A stretch of DNA of 14,958 bases, taken from contig CAJTOT010000036.1 of the NCBI GenBank assembly GCA_910577935.1, positions 3,314-18,271 of the forward strand, read 5' to 3'. Below the pieces are notes generated by a model. It was given only the letters and a program-made list of their open reading frames with translations. It was not told where the DNA came from and did not search any database. This DNA comes from an uncultured Hungatella sp. (GTDB lineage: Bacteria; Bacillota; Clostridia; Lachnospirales; Lachnospiraceae). The translations under genes and the position numbers were made by a program. Below, piece after piece: positions 1 through 6,795 of this stretch (positions within the stretch are counted from its first letter, which is position 1; each line of letters begins with the position of its first letter).

Positions 1-1301
1 TTAAGACATATTATCTGGTGAACGGCAGCAGCTGTGGAATTCTCAGCGCCGTCAGCGGAGTGATTCCTGACGGAGGCACCATATTGATGAGCCGGAACTG
101 CCATAAGGCAGCTTACCACGGAGTTTTTCTCAAAAGCTTAAGGGCAGTGTATGTTTATCCACAATTTGAAGAGGAATATGGCATACAATGTGGATTGCCG
201 CCGGAAAAAATACGGTTTATGTTGAAAAGGGACCGGGATGTATCGGCTGTATTCATCGTATCTCCCACCTATGACGGAATTGTATCGGATATAAGGTCCA
301 TATCAGAGGTTTGCCATGAATATAATGTCCCTTTGATTGTGGACGAGGCCCACGGAGCTCATTTTCGGTATGGAGATATATTTCCGGTGTCGGCTTTGGA
401 GTTGGGGGCAGATGTGGTTATACAGAGTGTCCACAAGACCCTTCCTTGCTTTACCCAGTCGGCTCTCCTGCATTTAAGGGGAGATTACGTGGACAGGGAA
501 TGTGTTGAAAAGTATCTTCAGATTTATCAGAGCAGCAGCCCTTCCTATGTGTTGATGGCAGGCATCGAGAGGGGAATCTGGTGGTTGGAGCAGACAGAGG
601 GAAAGGAGAGGATGAAAGAGTTTTCTTCTCGTCTTCTGGAACTGCGCAGCTGTTTAAAGGAGATGAAGCATTTGAAACTGCTGGGGAGAGAACTGGCGGG
701 GACAAAAGATATCTATGATGTGGATATATCGAAGATAATCATCTCCACCAGGGGAACCGGTATCAGCGGAGTGCGGCTGTGCGACAGACTCAGGGAAAGG
801 TATCATCTGGAGATGGAGATGTGCGCGGAAGATTATGTGACGGCAATCACCACTGTCATGGACACAGAAGAAGGTTTTAACCGTCTGCGCAACGCACTGT
901 TGGAAATTGACGCAGCTGTGAAATCCGAGCCTGCGGAATTTGGGCCTGCAGAATTTGGGCCTGCGAAATCTAATCCTGCGGAATTTGAATCTACGGCATC
1001 CAAGAAGATACGCCCCAGGGCACAACTTTCGGATATATGGCAGGCGTGGCCTGATGTAACTGATGCAATTACAACTATTCACGAAGCATGGAACAGGCCG
1101 CAGGAATCTGTGTTGCTGAGAGAGAGCGCGGGAAGGATTGCGGGGGAATTCGTGTATCTGTATCCGCCTGGAATCCCTGTCATAGCTCCGGGGGAGAGGA
1201 TTACGGAGAAAATTGTTGACACGATTATGAGATACAAGGAAATAGGTCTGCCTGTACAGGGAATGAAAGATTTGAGGGCAGAATCTATATCAGTGCTGTA
1301 A
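1..1301 (+). CDS. Orn/Lys/Arg decarboxylase family protein (5' partial)
   Basis: This is a PLP-dependent fold-type I enzyme of the Orn/Lys/Arg decarboxylase group, the family of B. subtilis YaaO. Such enzymes decarboxylate basic amino acids to polyamines or their precursors; the substrate cannot be told from sequence. The frame is open from the first base (first full codon at 3, reading KTYYLVNGSSCG), so the true start lies upstream. A GTG at 18 sits inside this conserved stretch and is not the start. About 432 residues are visible. The cofactor motifs are DEAHGAH (about 342-362) and the PLP lysine in QSVHKTL (AAG at 435-437). The C-terminal domain ends with the typical YPPGIPVIAPGE. A proline-rich insert of 15-bp repeats lies between the two domains. 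The gene is 43 nt upstream of tmk, the same adjacency as yaaO-tmk in Bacillus. The family call is firm; the specificity is unknown. Confidence 0.9.
   Translation, partial: KTYYLVNGSSCGILSAVSGVIPDGGTILMSRNCHKAAYHGVFLKSLRAVYVYPQFEEEYGIQCGLPPEKIRFMLKRDRDVSAVFIVSPTYDGIVSDIRSISEVCHEYNVPLIVDEAHGAHFRYGDIFPVSALELGADVVIQSVHKTLPCFTQSALLHLRGDYVDRECVEKYLQIYQSSSPSYVLMAGIERGIWWLEQTEGKERMKEFSSRLLELRSCLKEMKHLKLLGRELAGTKDIYDVDISKIIISTRGTGISGVRLCDRLRERYHLEMEMCAEDYVTAITTVMDTEEGFNRLRNALLEIDAAVKSEPAEFGPAEFGPAKSNPAEFESTASKKIRPRAQLSDIWQAWPDVTDAITTIHEAWNRPQESVLLRESAGRIAGEFVYLYPPGIPVIAPGERITEKIVDTIMRYKEIGLPVQGMKDLRAESISVL
930..989 (+). repeat. four tandem 15-bp units encoding PAEFG-like pentapeptides
   Basis: The units at 930-944, 945-959, 960-974 and 975-989 encode PAEFG, PAEFG, PAKSN and PAEFE. 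Units 1 and 2 differ at one base; unit 3 is the most diverged. The array is in frame and sits in the linker between the PLP domain and the C-terminal domain of the decarboxylase-like protein. It looks like recent slippage expansion of a flexible linker. Confidence 0.85.
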
Positions 1302-1344
1302 ATATCAGTCTGGGGTGTGAGACGCCTGGAGAACGGAGGAGAAT

Positions 1345-2016
1345 ATGGGAAAATTATATGTAATCGAAGGAAGTGACGGAAGCGGAAAGGCCACACAGTC
1401 CAAGCTGTTGTATGAGTATCTGGCAGGGCAGGGGAAACCGGTAAAGATGGTCTCTTATCCGGACTATGAAAGTCCGTCATCGTCGCTGGTGAAAATGTAT
1501 CTGGGAAGTGAATTCGGCAATGATCCCTACAAGGTAAATGCCTATGTGGCCTCCTCATTTTTTGCTGTGGACAGGTTTGCCTCTTATCTGAAAAACTGGA
1601 AAGAATTCTATGAATCATCAGAAGATGCCATTGTCATCTGCGACCGATATGTAACCAGCAACATGCTCCACCAGACATCAAAACTGGAGACAGCAGAAGA
1701 GAAGGAAGCATTTTTAGACTGGGAGTACGATTTTGAATACACGAAAGGCGGCCTCCCTGTGCCGGATAAAGTATTCTTTCTGGATGTGCCTCCCGAAACC
1801 ACGTTCCGCCTCATAAAAGACAGAGAAAACAAAATCACCCACCGGCAAGCCAAAGACATCCATGAATCAAACCGGGAATTTCTGACAAAATCCTACCAAA
1901 ACAGCATATTGGTAGGAAAAAAATACAACTGGATAAACATCCTGTGCTGCGACCAAAACGGAAACATAAAAAAAATAGAGGAAATCCATGGATTGATCAC
2001 AAAGACATTTGAATAG
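1345..2016 (+). CDS. tmk: thymidylate kinase (dTMP kinase)
   Basis: Tmk phosphorylates dTMP to dTDP with ATP in the cytosol, an essential step in dTTP supply. The 223-residue protein starts with a P-loop, GSDGSGKATQ (residues 9-18), carrying Ala rather than Ser/Thr after the lysine, as in some Tmk proteins. The DRY motif (D100-R101-Y102) is followed by TSNMLHQ, and a LID-like segment DRENKITHRQAKDIHE lies around 159-174. Length is normal for the family (about 205-225). The ATG at 1345 follows GGAGGA at 1335-1340 with 4 nt spacing. It lies 43 nt after the decarboxylase gene, with no promoter seen between, so co-transcription is likely. Towards the 3' end the codons become A-rich (AAA, CAA), unlike the first half. 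Identification is firm. Confidence 0.95.
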   Translation: MGKLYVIEGSDGSGKATQSKLLYEYLAGQGKPVKMVSYPDYESPSSSLVKMYLGSEFGNDPYKVNAYVASSFFAVDRFASYLKNWKEFYESSEDAIVICDRYVTSNMLHQTSKLETAEEKEAFLDWEYDFEYTKGGLPVPDKVFFLDVPPETTFRLIKDRENKITHRQAKDIHESNREFLTKSYQNSILVGKKYNWINILCCDQNGNIKKIEEIHGLITKTFE

Positions 2017-2037
2017 ATAGAAAGAGGGTGGTATAAT
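2009..2037 (+). promoter_or_regulatory. sigma-A type promoter with extended -10, upstream of holB
   Basis: A -35 box TTGAAT (2009-2014) is separated by exactly 17 nt from a perfect -10 TATAAT (2032-2037). The -10 is preceded by TGG at 2029-2031, giving the extended TGnTATAAT form. The -35 overlaps the tmk stop codon. Transcription would begin near 2043-2045, leaving a leader of about 90 nt before the holB ATG at 2134. It suggests holB-ricT-trmN6 can be expressed independently of tmk. Based on sequence match only. Confidence 0.65.
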
Positions 2038-2054
2038 GTATAAGAAAAAGTGCC

Positions 2055-2074
2055 GATTTCGTTTCTGCGAAATC
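2055..2074 (+). other. short hairpin in the holB leader
   Basis: GATTTCG (2055-2061) pairs perfectly with CGAAATC (2068-2074) around a 6-nt loop TTTCTG, giving a 7-bp stem just after the predicted transcription start. No U-run follows directly, so it is not a classical terminator. It may stabilise the leader or be incidental. Confidence 0.35.
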
Positions 2075-2133
2075 CAGCGCCCTATTTGTTTTATTCAGTC
2101 ACAAAAAACCATTTACAAAGGAGACCCACGCCC

Positions 2134-3123
2134 ATGTCCACCCCACCACCGTTTATATTAGGCCAGGACCATATAAAACGCCATTTCCAAACCGCCATCG
2201 CCACCCGAAAAATATCCCACGCCTACATCCTATCCGGCGAGCCCGGCACAGGCCGCAACGCCTTGGCCGACCATTTTGCCCTGACGCTGTTATGCGAGTC
2301 CGCCGCCGCCCCCTGCCTCAAGTGTCACTCCTGCAGGCAGGCCCTCTCAGGAAACCATCCTGACATCATCCACATCACCCACGAGAAGCCGGGGACCATC
2401 GGCGTCGACGACATCAGGGCCCAGATCAACAACACCGTATCCATACGCCCCTACAGCAGCCAATACAAGCTGTATATCATGGACGAGGCAGAGAAGATGA
2501 CCATTCAGGCTCAGAACGCTCTCTTAAAGACTATAGAAGAGCCGCCTTCCTACGCAGTCATCATTTTGATAACCACCAATTCTGACGGGTTTTTGCCTAC
2601 TATACTGTCCCGGTGCGTCCAGCTGAAGCTCCGCCCCCTAGACGACGCAGCTGTCCGCGACTATTTAATTGCCGAATTGTCCGTCCCGGATACAAAAGCC
2701 GAGATTTATGCCGCCTTTGCCAGGGGAAATATAGGAAAAGCCGTCCGAATCGCCCAGTCGGAGGATTTTCAGCATTTTTATGAAGAACTGATTCACCTGT
2801 TAAAAAATATACGTGCCATGGATATTTCCATGCTGCTTAACTTTATCAAGAAGCTGAAAGACGAAAATTTTGATTTATACGAATGTCTCGATTTTATGCA
2901 GATCTGGTATCGGGATGCCCTGATGTTCAAGGTGACCAAAGATGCCAATCTGCTTATATTTAAGGACGAATACAGCGCTATCAATGAGATGAGCCAGAAA
3001 ACAGGCTATGATGGCTTTGAAAATATACTCCAGGCCATAGAGAAGGCAAAAGTCCGTCTGGAGGCCAATGTAAATATGGAACTGGCCATGGAGCTGATGT
3101 TCCTGGTAATGAAGGAGAATTAA
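2134..3123 (+). CDS. holB: DNA polymerase III subunit delta' (clamp loader)
   Basis: Delta' is the rigid stator subunit of the clamp loader that opens the sliding clamp at primed DNA. The 329-residue AAA+ protein shows a modified Walker A, GEPGTGRN (35-42), with Arg replacing the catalytic Lys; a four-Cys zinc site C54, C61, C64, C67; the Walker B-like LYIMDEAEKM (113-122); the NALLKTIEEPP segment (128-138); and the SRC motif (159-161). A degenerate nucleotide site fits delta', which need not hydrolyse ATP. I chose the ATG at 2134 because AAAGGAG at 2117-2123 precedes it by 10 nt; the frame stays open back to a GTG at 2050, but that extension matches no delta' N-terminus that I recognise. The first half is C-rich on the coding strand, opposite to its neighbours. 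ricT starts 3 nt after the stop. Confidence 0.93.
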   Translation: MSTPPPFILGQDHIKRHFQTAIATRKISHAYILSGEPGTGRNALADHFALTLLCESAAAPCLKCHSCRQALSGNHPDIIHITHEKPGTIGVDDIRAQINNTVSIRPYSSQYKLYIMDEAEKMTIQAQNALLKTIEEPPSYAVIILITTNSDGFLPTILSRCVQLKLRPLDDAAVRDYLIAELSVPDTKAEIYAAFARGNIGKAVRIAQSEDFQHFYEELIHLLKNIRAMDISMLLNFIKKLKDENFDLYECLDFMQIWYRDALMFKVTKDANLLIFKDEYSAINEMSQKTGYDGFENILQAIEKAKVRLEANVNMELAMELMFLVMKEN

Positions 3124-3126
3124 AGA

Positions 3127-4035
3127 ATGATAAATGTGATAGGAGTCAGATTCCGCAACGCGGGAAAGATATATTATTTCGCTCCGGGCAAGTACGATAT
3201 CCAGTCAGGGCAGCACGTGATCGTGGAGACTGCCAGGGGGATCGAGTACGGCTATGTGGTCCTCGGATGCCGGGAGGTGGAAGATTCCAAGGTGGTTCAG
3301 CCGTTAAAATCCGTGATCCGCATGGCAACAAAAGAAGACGAGGCCGTGGAGGCTGCCAACAAGAAAAAAGAAAAAGACGCATTTAAAATCTGCATCGAAA
3401 AAATCAAAAAGCACAATCTGGAGATGAAGCTCATTGATGTGGAGTATACATTTGACAACAACAAGATTCTGTTCTACTTTACCGCAGATGGCAGGATTGA
3501 TTTCAGGGAGCTGGTAAAGGATCTGGCAGGCGTGTTTAAGACCCGCATCGAGCTGAGGCAGGTAGGTGTCAGAGACGAGACGAAGATCGTGGGGGGCGTG
3601 GGTATATGCGGCAGGGCTTTGTGCTGTCATTCCTACCTTTCGGAATTTATACCTGTGTCCATCAAGATGGCGAAGGAGCAGAATCTGTCTCTGAATCCCA
3701 CAAAGATATCAGGTGTCTGCGGCCGTCTCATGTGCTGTCTGAAAAACGAGGAGGACACATATGAGTATCTCAACAGCAAGCTTCCGGGAATCGGCGATTA
3801 TGTCACTACAGACGATAACCTGAAAGGCGAGGTCCACAGTGTCAATGTGCTGAGACAGCTGGTAAAGGTTGTGGTGACGGTTGACAGGGATGAAAAAGAG
3901 ATCCGCGAGTACAAAGTAGAGCAGCTCCGCTTCAAACCGAGAAAGAAAAAGGAACGGGTCCATATTGATGACGAACTGAAAAAACTGGAGGCTCTTGAGA
4001 AGAAGGAGAGAAAAGCGAAACTGCATGAGGAATGA
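3127..4035 (+). CDS. ricT: RicT/YaaT, PSP1-domain protein
   Basis: RicT belongs to the PSP1 C-terminal family. In B. subtilis it forms a complex with RicA and RicF (YmcA, YlbF) that carries iron-sulfur clusters and stimulates RNase Y-dependent RNA processing, affecting sporulation, competence and biofilm. The 302-residue length is near that of the Bacillus protein. Two cysteine clusters are visible: CGRALCC (C161, C166, C167) and CGRLMCC (C198, C203, C204), which are candidate cluster ligands. The C-terminus is highly charged (about 258-302). The ATG at 3127 follows GGAG at 3114-3117 with 9 nt spacing and lies 3 nt after holB. The next gene overlaps its end by 11 nt, pointing to translational coupling. 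No RicA or RicF gene is in the window. Family identification is firm; the role in this organism is inferred. Confidence 0.92.
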   Translation: MINVIGVRFRNAGKIYYFAPGKYDIQSGQHVIVETARGIEYGYVVLGCREVEDSKVVQPLKSVIRMATKEDEAVEAANKKKEKDAFKICIEKIKKHNLEMKLIDVEYTFDNNKILFYFTADGRIDFRELVKDLAGVFKTRIELRQVGVRDETKIVGGVGICGRALCCHSYLSEFIPVSIKMAKEQNLSLNPTKISGVCGRLMCCLKNEEDTYEYLNSKLPGIGDYVTTDDNLKGEVHSVNVLRQLVKVVVTVDRDEKEIREYKVEQLRFKPRKKKERVHIDDELKKLEALEKKERKAKLHEE

Positions 4036-4768
4036 GACAGAGCTGAGAGAAAACGAGAGGATTGATGATCTCCAGAGAAACGGGTATAAGATTATCCAGA
4101 ACAAGAACGGCTTCTGCTTCGGCATGGATGCAGTTCTTCTGTCCGGTTTTGCCAGAGTGAAGCCTGGCGAACAGGTGCTTGACCTGGGAACCGGGACAGG
4201 CATTATCCCCATACTCCTGGAGGCAAAATACGAGGGAAAACATTACACGGGACTTGAGATTCAGACAGAGATGGCTGAGATGGCGGCAAGGAGCGTGGCC
4301 CTGAACAAGCTGGAGGAAAAAATATCCATTGTGGAGGGAGATATCAAGAAGGCCGGAGACATATTCGGCCTTTCCGTGTTTGATGTGGTGACTTCCAACC
4401 CGCCGTACATGAACCATGCCCACGGCCTGAAGAACCCGGACATGCCCAAAGCCATCGCCAGACATGAGGTGATGTGCACTCTGGAAGACGTGGTGAGGGA
4501 GGCGGCAAGGCTTCTGCGTCCGGGAGGGCGTTTTTACTTGGTACACAGGCCCCACAGGCTTATTGAGATCATAACGGCGCTGACTTCCCATAGGCTGGAG
4601 CCAAAACGCATGAAGATGGTTCACCCCTATGCGGAGAAAGAGGCAAACATGGTTCTCATAGAAGCTGTAAGGGGAGGAAAATCCATGATTAAAGTGGAGG
4701 CGCCTGTTGTGGTCTATGAGAAGCCGGGGGTTTACACGAAAGAAATTTATGATATATATGGATATTGA
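4025..4768 (+). CDS. trmN6: tRNA1(Val) (adenine-N6)-methyltransferase, YabB/YfiC family
   Basis: This is an S-adenosylmethionine-dependent N6-adenine methyltransferase of the TrmN6 family; in E. coli the homologue (YfiC) methylates A37 of tRNA1(Val). The 247-residue protein has the SAM-binding motif DLGTGTGI (53-60), an acidic motif GLEIQ (76-80) and the catalytic NPPY (125-128), with FCFGMDAVLLSGF (30-42) typical of the family. I chose the ATG at 4025, which gives the usual short leader before ENERIDDLQ. AAGGAG at 4003-4008 is 16 nt away, rather far, but translation may be coupled through the 11-nt overlap with ricT. A TTG at 3995 in the same frame would add RRRREKRN, which looks like ricT tail sequence read out of frame. 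In Bacillus the neighbouring yabA and yazA genes flank this position; neither is present here. Confidence 0.88.
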   Translation: MRNETELRENERIDDLQRNGYKIIQNKNGFCFGMDAVLLSGFARVKPGEQVLDLGTGTGIIPILLEAKYEGKHYTGLEIQTEMAEMAARSVALNKLEEKISIVEGDIKKAGDIFGLSVFDVVTSNPPYMNHAHGLKNPDMPKAIARHEVMCTLEDVVREAARLLRPGGRFYLVHRPHRLIEIITALTSHRLEPKRMKMVHPYAEKEANMVLIEAVRGGKSMIKVEAPVVVYEKPGVYTKEIYDIYGY

Positions 4769-4770
4769 TA

Positions 4771-4836
4771 TGATGCCAGGAGCATGAAATGCGGAGCAAT
4801 CCGCAGGCATCAGGGGACAAAAAACCTTTTGACCCC
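4771..4836. repeat. two-hairpin palindromic intergenic element
   Basis: The trmN6-rsmI gap holds two adjacent palindromes. The first has an outer stem TGATGCC (4771-4777) / GGCATCA (4806-4812), a 13-nt asymmetric bulge on the 5' side, and an inner stem GCGGA (4791-4795) / TCCGC (4800-4804) closed by a GCAA tetraloop. The second follows immediately: GGGG (4813-4816), an A-A mismatch, CAAAA (4818-4822), loop AACC, TTTTG (4827-4831), mismatch A, CCCC (4833-4836). Neither strand has a U-run after the second stem, so it is not a standard terminator. It resembles REP-type dispersed palindromes or a structured leader for rsmI. No second copy is in the window. Confidence 0.6.
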
Positions 4837-4876
4837 AACATCATTGATATACAGGTATTAGAAAGACGGGGTCGAT

Positions 4877-5719
4877 ATGAACGGAAAATTATACTTGTGC
4901 GCCACTCCCATAGGAAATCTGGAGGACATCTCCTTCAGGGTGCTTAAGACCTTGAAAGAGGCAGACTTAATAGCGGCTGAGGATACCCGGCACACCATAA
5001 AGCTTTTGAACCATTTTGAGATCAAGACTCCCATGACCAGCTATCATGAGTTCAACAAGATAGACAAGGCGGCATATCTGGTGGAGCAGATGAAGACCGG
5101 GGTAAATATCGCCCTGGTCACGGACGCGGGAACTCCCGGAATATCAGATCCGGGGGAAGAGCTTGTGCGCCAGTGCTGCCAGGCAGGAATCCAGGTCACT
5201 TCCCTCCCAGGTCCCTCCGCCTGTATAACGGCTCTTACATTGTCAGGGATGAGCACCAGAAGATTTTGTTTCGAGGCGTTTCTTCCGGCGGATAAAAAGG
5301 AGAGACAGAGGATTCTGGAGGAGCTTAAAGAGGAGACCAGGACTATTATTCTATATGAAGCTCCCCACCGGCTTGTGAAGACTCTCAGTGAGCTTAAGGA
5401 GGCTCTGGGAGACAGGCGCCTGACTCTGTGCCGGGAGCTGACTAAAAAGTATGAGGAGGCATGGCATACTACCGTGGAGGAGGCCCTGGAGAGATATGAA
5501 AAGGAAGAGCCCAGGGGAGAATGTGTTATGGTCATCGAGGGAAAGAGCTTTCAGGAGAAACAGGCCCAAGAGCGGGAGACCTGGGAGACCATGAGCATCG
5601 AAGACCATGTGGCATATTATGAGTCCCAGGGCATGGAGCGGAAAGAGGCCATGAGAAGGGCGGCAAAAGACAGAGGAATCAGCAAGAGAGACGTGTACCA
5701 ACATCTGATAGAAAAATAG
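4877..5719 (+). CDS. rsmI: 16S rRNA (cytidine1402-2'-O)-methyltransferase
   Basis: RsmI adds the 2'-O-methyl group at C1402 of 16S rRNA in the ribosomal P site, using S-adenosylmethionine. The 280-residue protein belongs to the tetrapyrrole methylase fold. It begins with LYLCATPIGNLEDI (5-18), followed by AEDTR (34-38), the glycine-rich TDAGTPGISDPG (82-93), PGPSA (111-115) and the FEAFLP segment (132-137), all typical of RsmI (B. subtilis YabC). Length is usual for the family. The ATG at 4877 fits the family N-terminus, although the ribosome-binding site is weak (GGGG at 4868-4871). It is preceded by the palindromic element and followed by the fab promoter with no convincing terminator, so some read-through into fabH is possible. 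Confidence 0.94.
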   Translation: MNGKLYLCATPIGNLEDISFRVLKTLKEADLIAAEDTRHTIKLLNHFEIKTPMTSYHEFNKIDKAAYLVEQMKTGVNIALVTDAGTPGISDPGEELVRQCCQAGIQVTSLPGPSACITALTLSGMSTRRFCFEAFLPADKKERQRILEELKEETRTIILYEAPHRLVKTLSELKEALGDRRLTLCRELTKKYEEAWHTTVEEALERYEKEEPRGECVMVIEGKSFQEKQAQERETWETMSIEDHVAYYESQGMERKEAMRRAAKDRGISKRDVYQHLIEK

Positions 5720-5740
5720 AGAGTTTTTCCAATATTGTAC

Positions 5741-5769
5741 TTGACAAACAAACGCTGGTCTTATAAGAT
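5741..5769 (+). promoter_or_regulatory. promoter of the fab operon
   Basis: A perfect -35 TTGACA lies at 5741-5746. The best-spaced -10 is TAAGAT (5764-5769) with 17 nt between; TATAAG at 5762-5767 is closer to consensus but only 15 nt away. Transcription would start near 5775, inside the TTTTGA-AAA-TCAAAA palindrome, about 30 nt before the fabH ATG. An operator over the start site fits repression. Confidence 0.7.
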
Positions 5770-5771
5770 TA

Positions 5772-5793
5772 TTTTGAAAATCAAAACATTTGA
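5772..5793. promoter_or_regulatory. FabT-like operator at fabH, with three half-sites
   Basis: The perfect palindrome TTTTGA-AAA-TCAAAA (5772-5786) matches the general form of the FabT box of streptococci and lactococci, a TTTGA-n3-TCAAA palindrome bound by a MarR-family repressor of fatty-acid synthesis. A third half-site, TTTGA at 5789-5793, continues at the same 3-nt spacing and runs up to the fabH ribosome-binding site. It lies directly downstream of the predicted -10. Assignment to FabT is by analogy; the FapR system of Bacillus uses a different site. Confidence 0.6.
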
Positions 5794-5804
5794 AGGGCAA
5801 AAGA

Positions 5805-6776
5805 ATGAGAATGAGGATAATAGGAACCGGCTCCTATGTTCCAGGCCGGACAGTGACCAACGATGACCTGGCAAAGATTGTAGAAACCAGCGATGAGTGG
5901 ATACGGACCAGAACCGGAATCGGCAGCCGTCATATCTCCGACGGGCCCGGCACGGCTTTTATGGCGGCAGAGGCGGCAAAAAAGGCCATGGAGAGCGCGG
6001 GGGTTGAACCTGAGGATATTGATTTGATTCTTGTGGGAACCACCACGGCGGACCACTGCTTTCCGAGTACGGCGTGTGAGGTACAGGGTATGCTGGGAGC
6101 CGTCCGCGCAGTGGGGTATGATATAAGCGCGGCATGTTCTGGTTTTATATTTGCTCTCAACACTGCAGACGCTCTCATGAAGTCAGGCGCCTGCCGCACG
6201 GCTCTGATTATCGGCGCGGACAATTTAAGTAAGATTGTGGACTGGACAGACCGAAGTACCTGCGTTCTGTTCGGAGACGGCGCAGGCGCCGTGGTGGCTC
6301 AGGGATGTGAGAGTGAGGAAGCCGGGCTGATGGCCATGAATATGGGGTCCGACGGGAGAAAGGCTTCGGTGCTGGAGTGCCAGTCCAGGACTATGGGGAA
6401 TTTTCTCACAGAGAAAGGACCGGAACTGGGATACATCACCATGGAGGGTCAGGAAGTATTCAAGTTTGCCGTTAAGAAGGTGCCTGAGTGTATTTTGAAG
6501 GCGCTGGCGGACAGCGGGGAAGACATTGAAGAAATCAAGTATTTTGTGCTCCACCAGGCAAATTACAGGATCTGTGAATCCATCGCCAAAAGGCTTAAGG
6601 TTCCCATGGACAGAATTCCCATGAACATCGAGAGATACGGCAACACGTCAGGAGCGACCATCCCTGTGCTTTTGGACGAGCTGAACCGGGAAGGAAAGCT
6701 GACTCCGGGGGACAAGCTGATGCTTGCGGGATTTGGGGCCGGGCTTACCTGGGGCGCCTCTCTGATTAGGTGGTAA
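5805..6776 (+). CDS. fabH: beta-ketoacyl-ACP synthase III
   Basis: FabH starts fatty-acid synthesis by condensing a short acyl-CoA with malonyl-ACP. The 323-residue protein has the thiolase fold with the catalytic triad visible: C111 in SAACSGF (TGT at 6135-6137), His in VLHQAN and Asn in YGNTSGATIP. It also has the typical N-terminal GTGSYVPGRTVTND and SDEWIRTRTGI. I chose the ATG at 5805 because AAGGG at 5793-5797 precedes it by 7 nt; an ATG two codons later (5811) is the alternative, and a TTG at 5790 would overlap the operator. As first gene of the operon it is the main control point, with the promoter and FabT-like palindrome just upstream. Primer preference (acetyl versus branched-chain) cannot be judged by eye. 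Confidence 0.95.
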   Translation: MRMRIIGTGSYVPGRTVTNDDLAKIVETSDEWIRTRTGIGSRHISDGPGTAFMAAEAAKKAMESAGVEPEDIDLILVGTTTADHCFPSTACEVQGMLGAVRAVGYDISAACSGFIFALNTADALMKSGACRTALIIGADNLSKIVDWTDRSTCVLFGDGAGAVVAQGCESEEAGLMAMNMGSDGRKASVLECQSRTMGNFLTEKGPELGYITMEGQEVFKFAVKKVPECILKALADSGEDIEEIKYFVLHQANYRICESIAKRLKVPMDRIPMNIERYGNTSGATIPVLLDELNREGKLTPGDKLMLAGFGAGLTWGASLIRW

Positions 6777-6795
6777 AATTTTTTTGGAGAAATAT

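Noticed and set aside
2050..2133. GTG start extending HolB by 28 residues
   Set aside because: The ATG at 2134 has a strong ribosome-binding site at normal spacing, and the extension contains leader sequence including a hairpin.
3995..4024. TTG start for trmN6
   Set aside because: It adds an Arg-rich segment that is ricT coding sequence in another frame and not part of the family's N-terminus; the nearest GGAG is only 4 nt away.
4784..4861. 25-codon ORF inside the palindromic element
   Set aside because: AGGAG lies only 1 nt before the ATG, too close, and the frame runs through both hairpins; more likely non-coding.
5711..5729. GAAAAA / TTTTTC hairpin after rsmI as a terminator
   Set aside because: The stem is only six A-T rich pairs with a 7-nt loop, overlaps the stop codon, and is not followed by a U-run.
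5790..5804. TTG start for fabH
   Set aside because: It overlaps the palindromic operator and places AAGGG, the likely ribosome-binding site, inside the gene.
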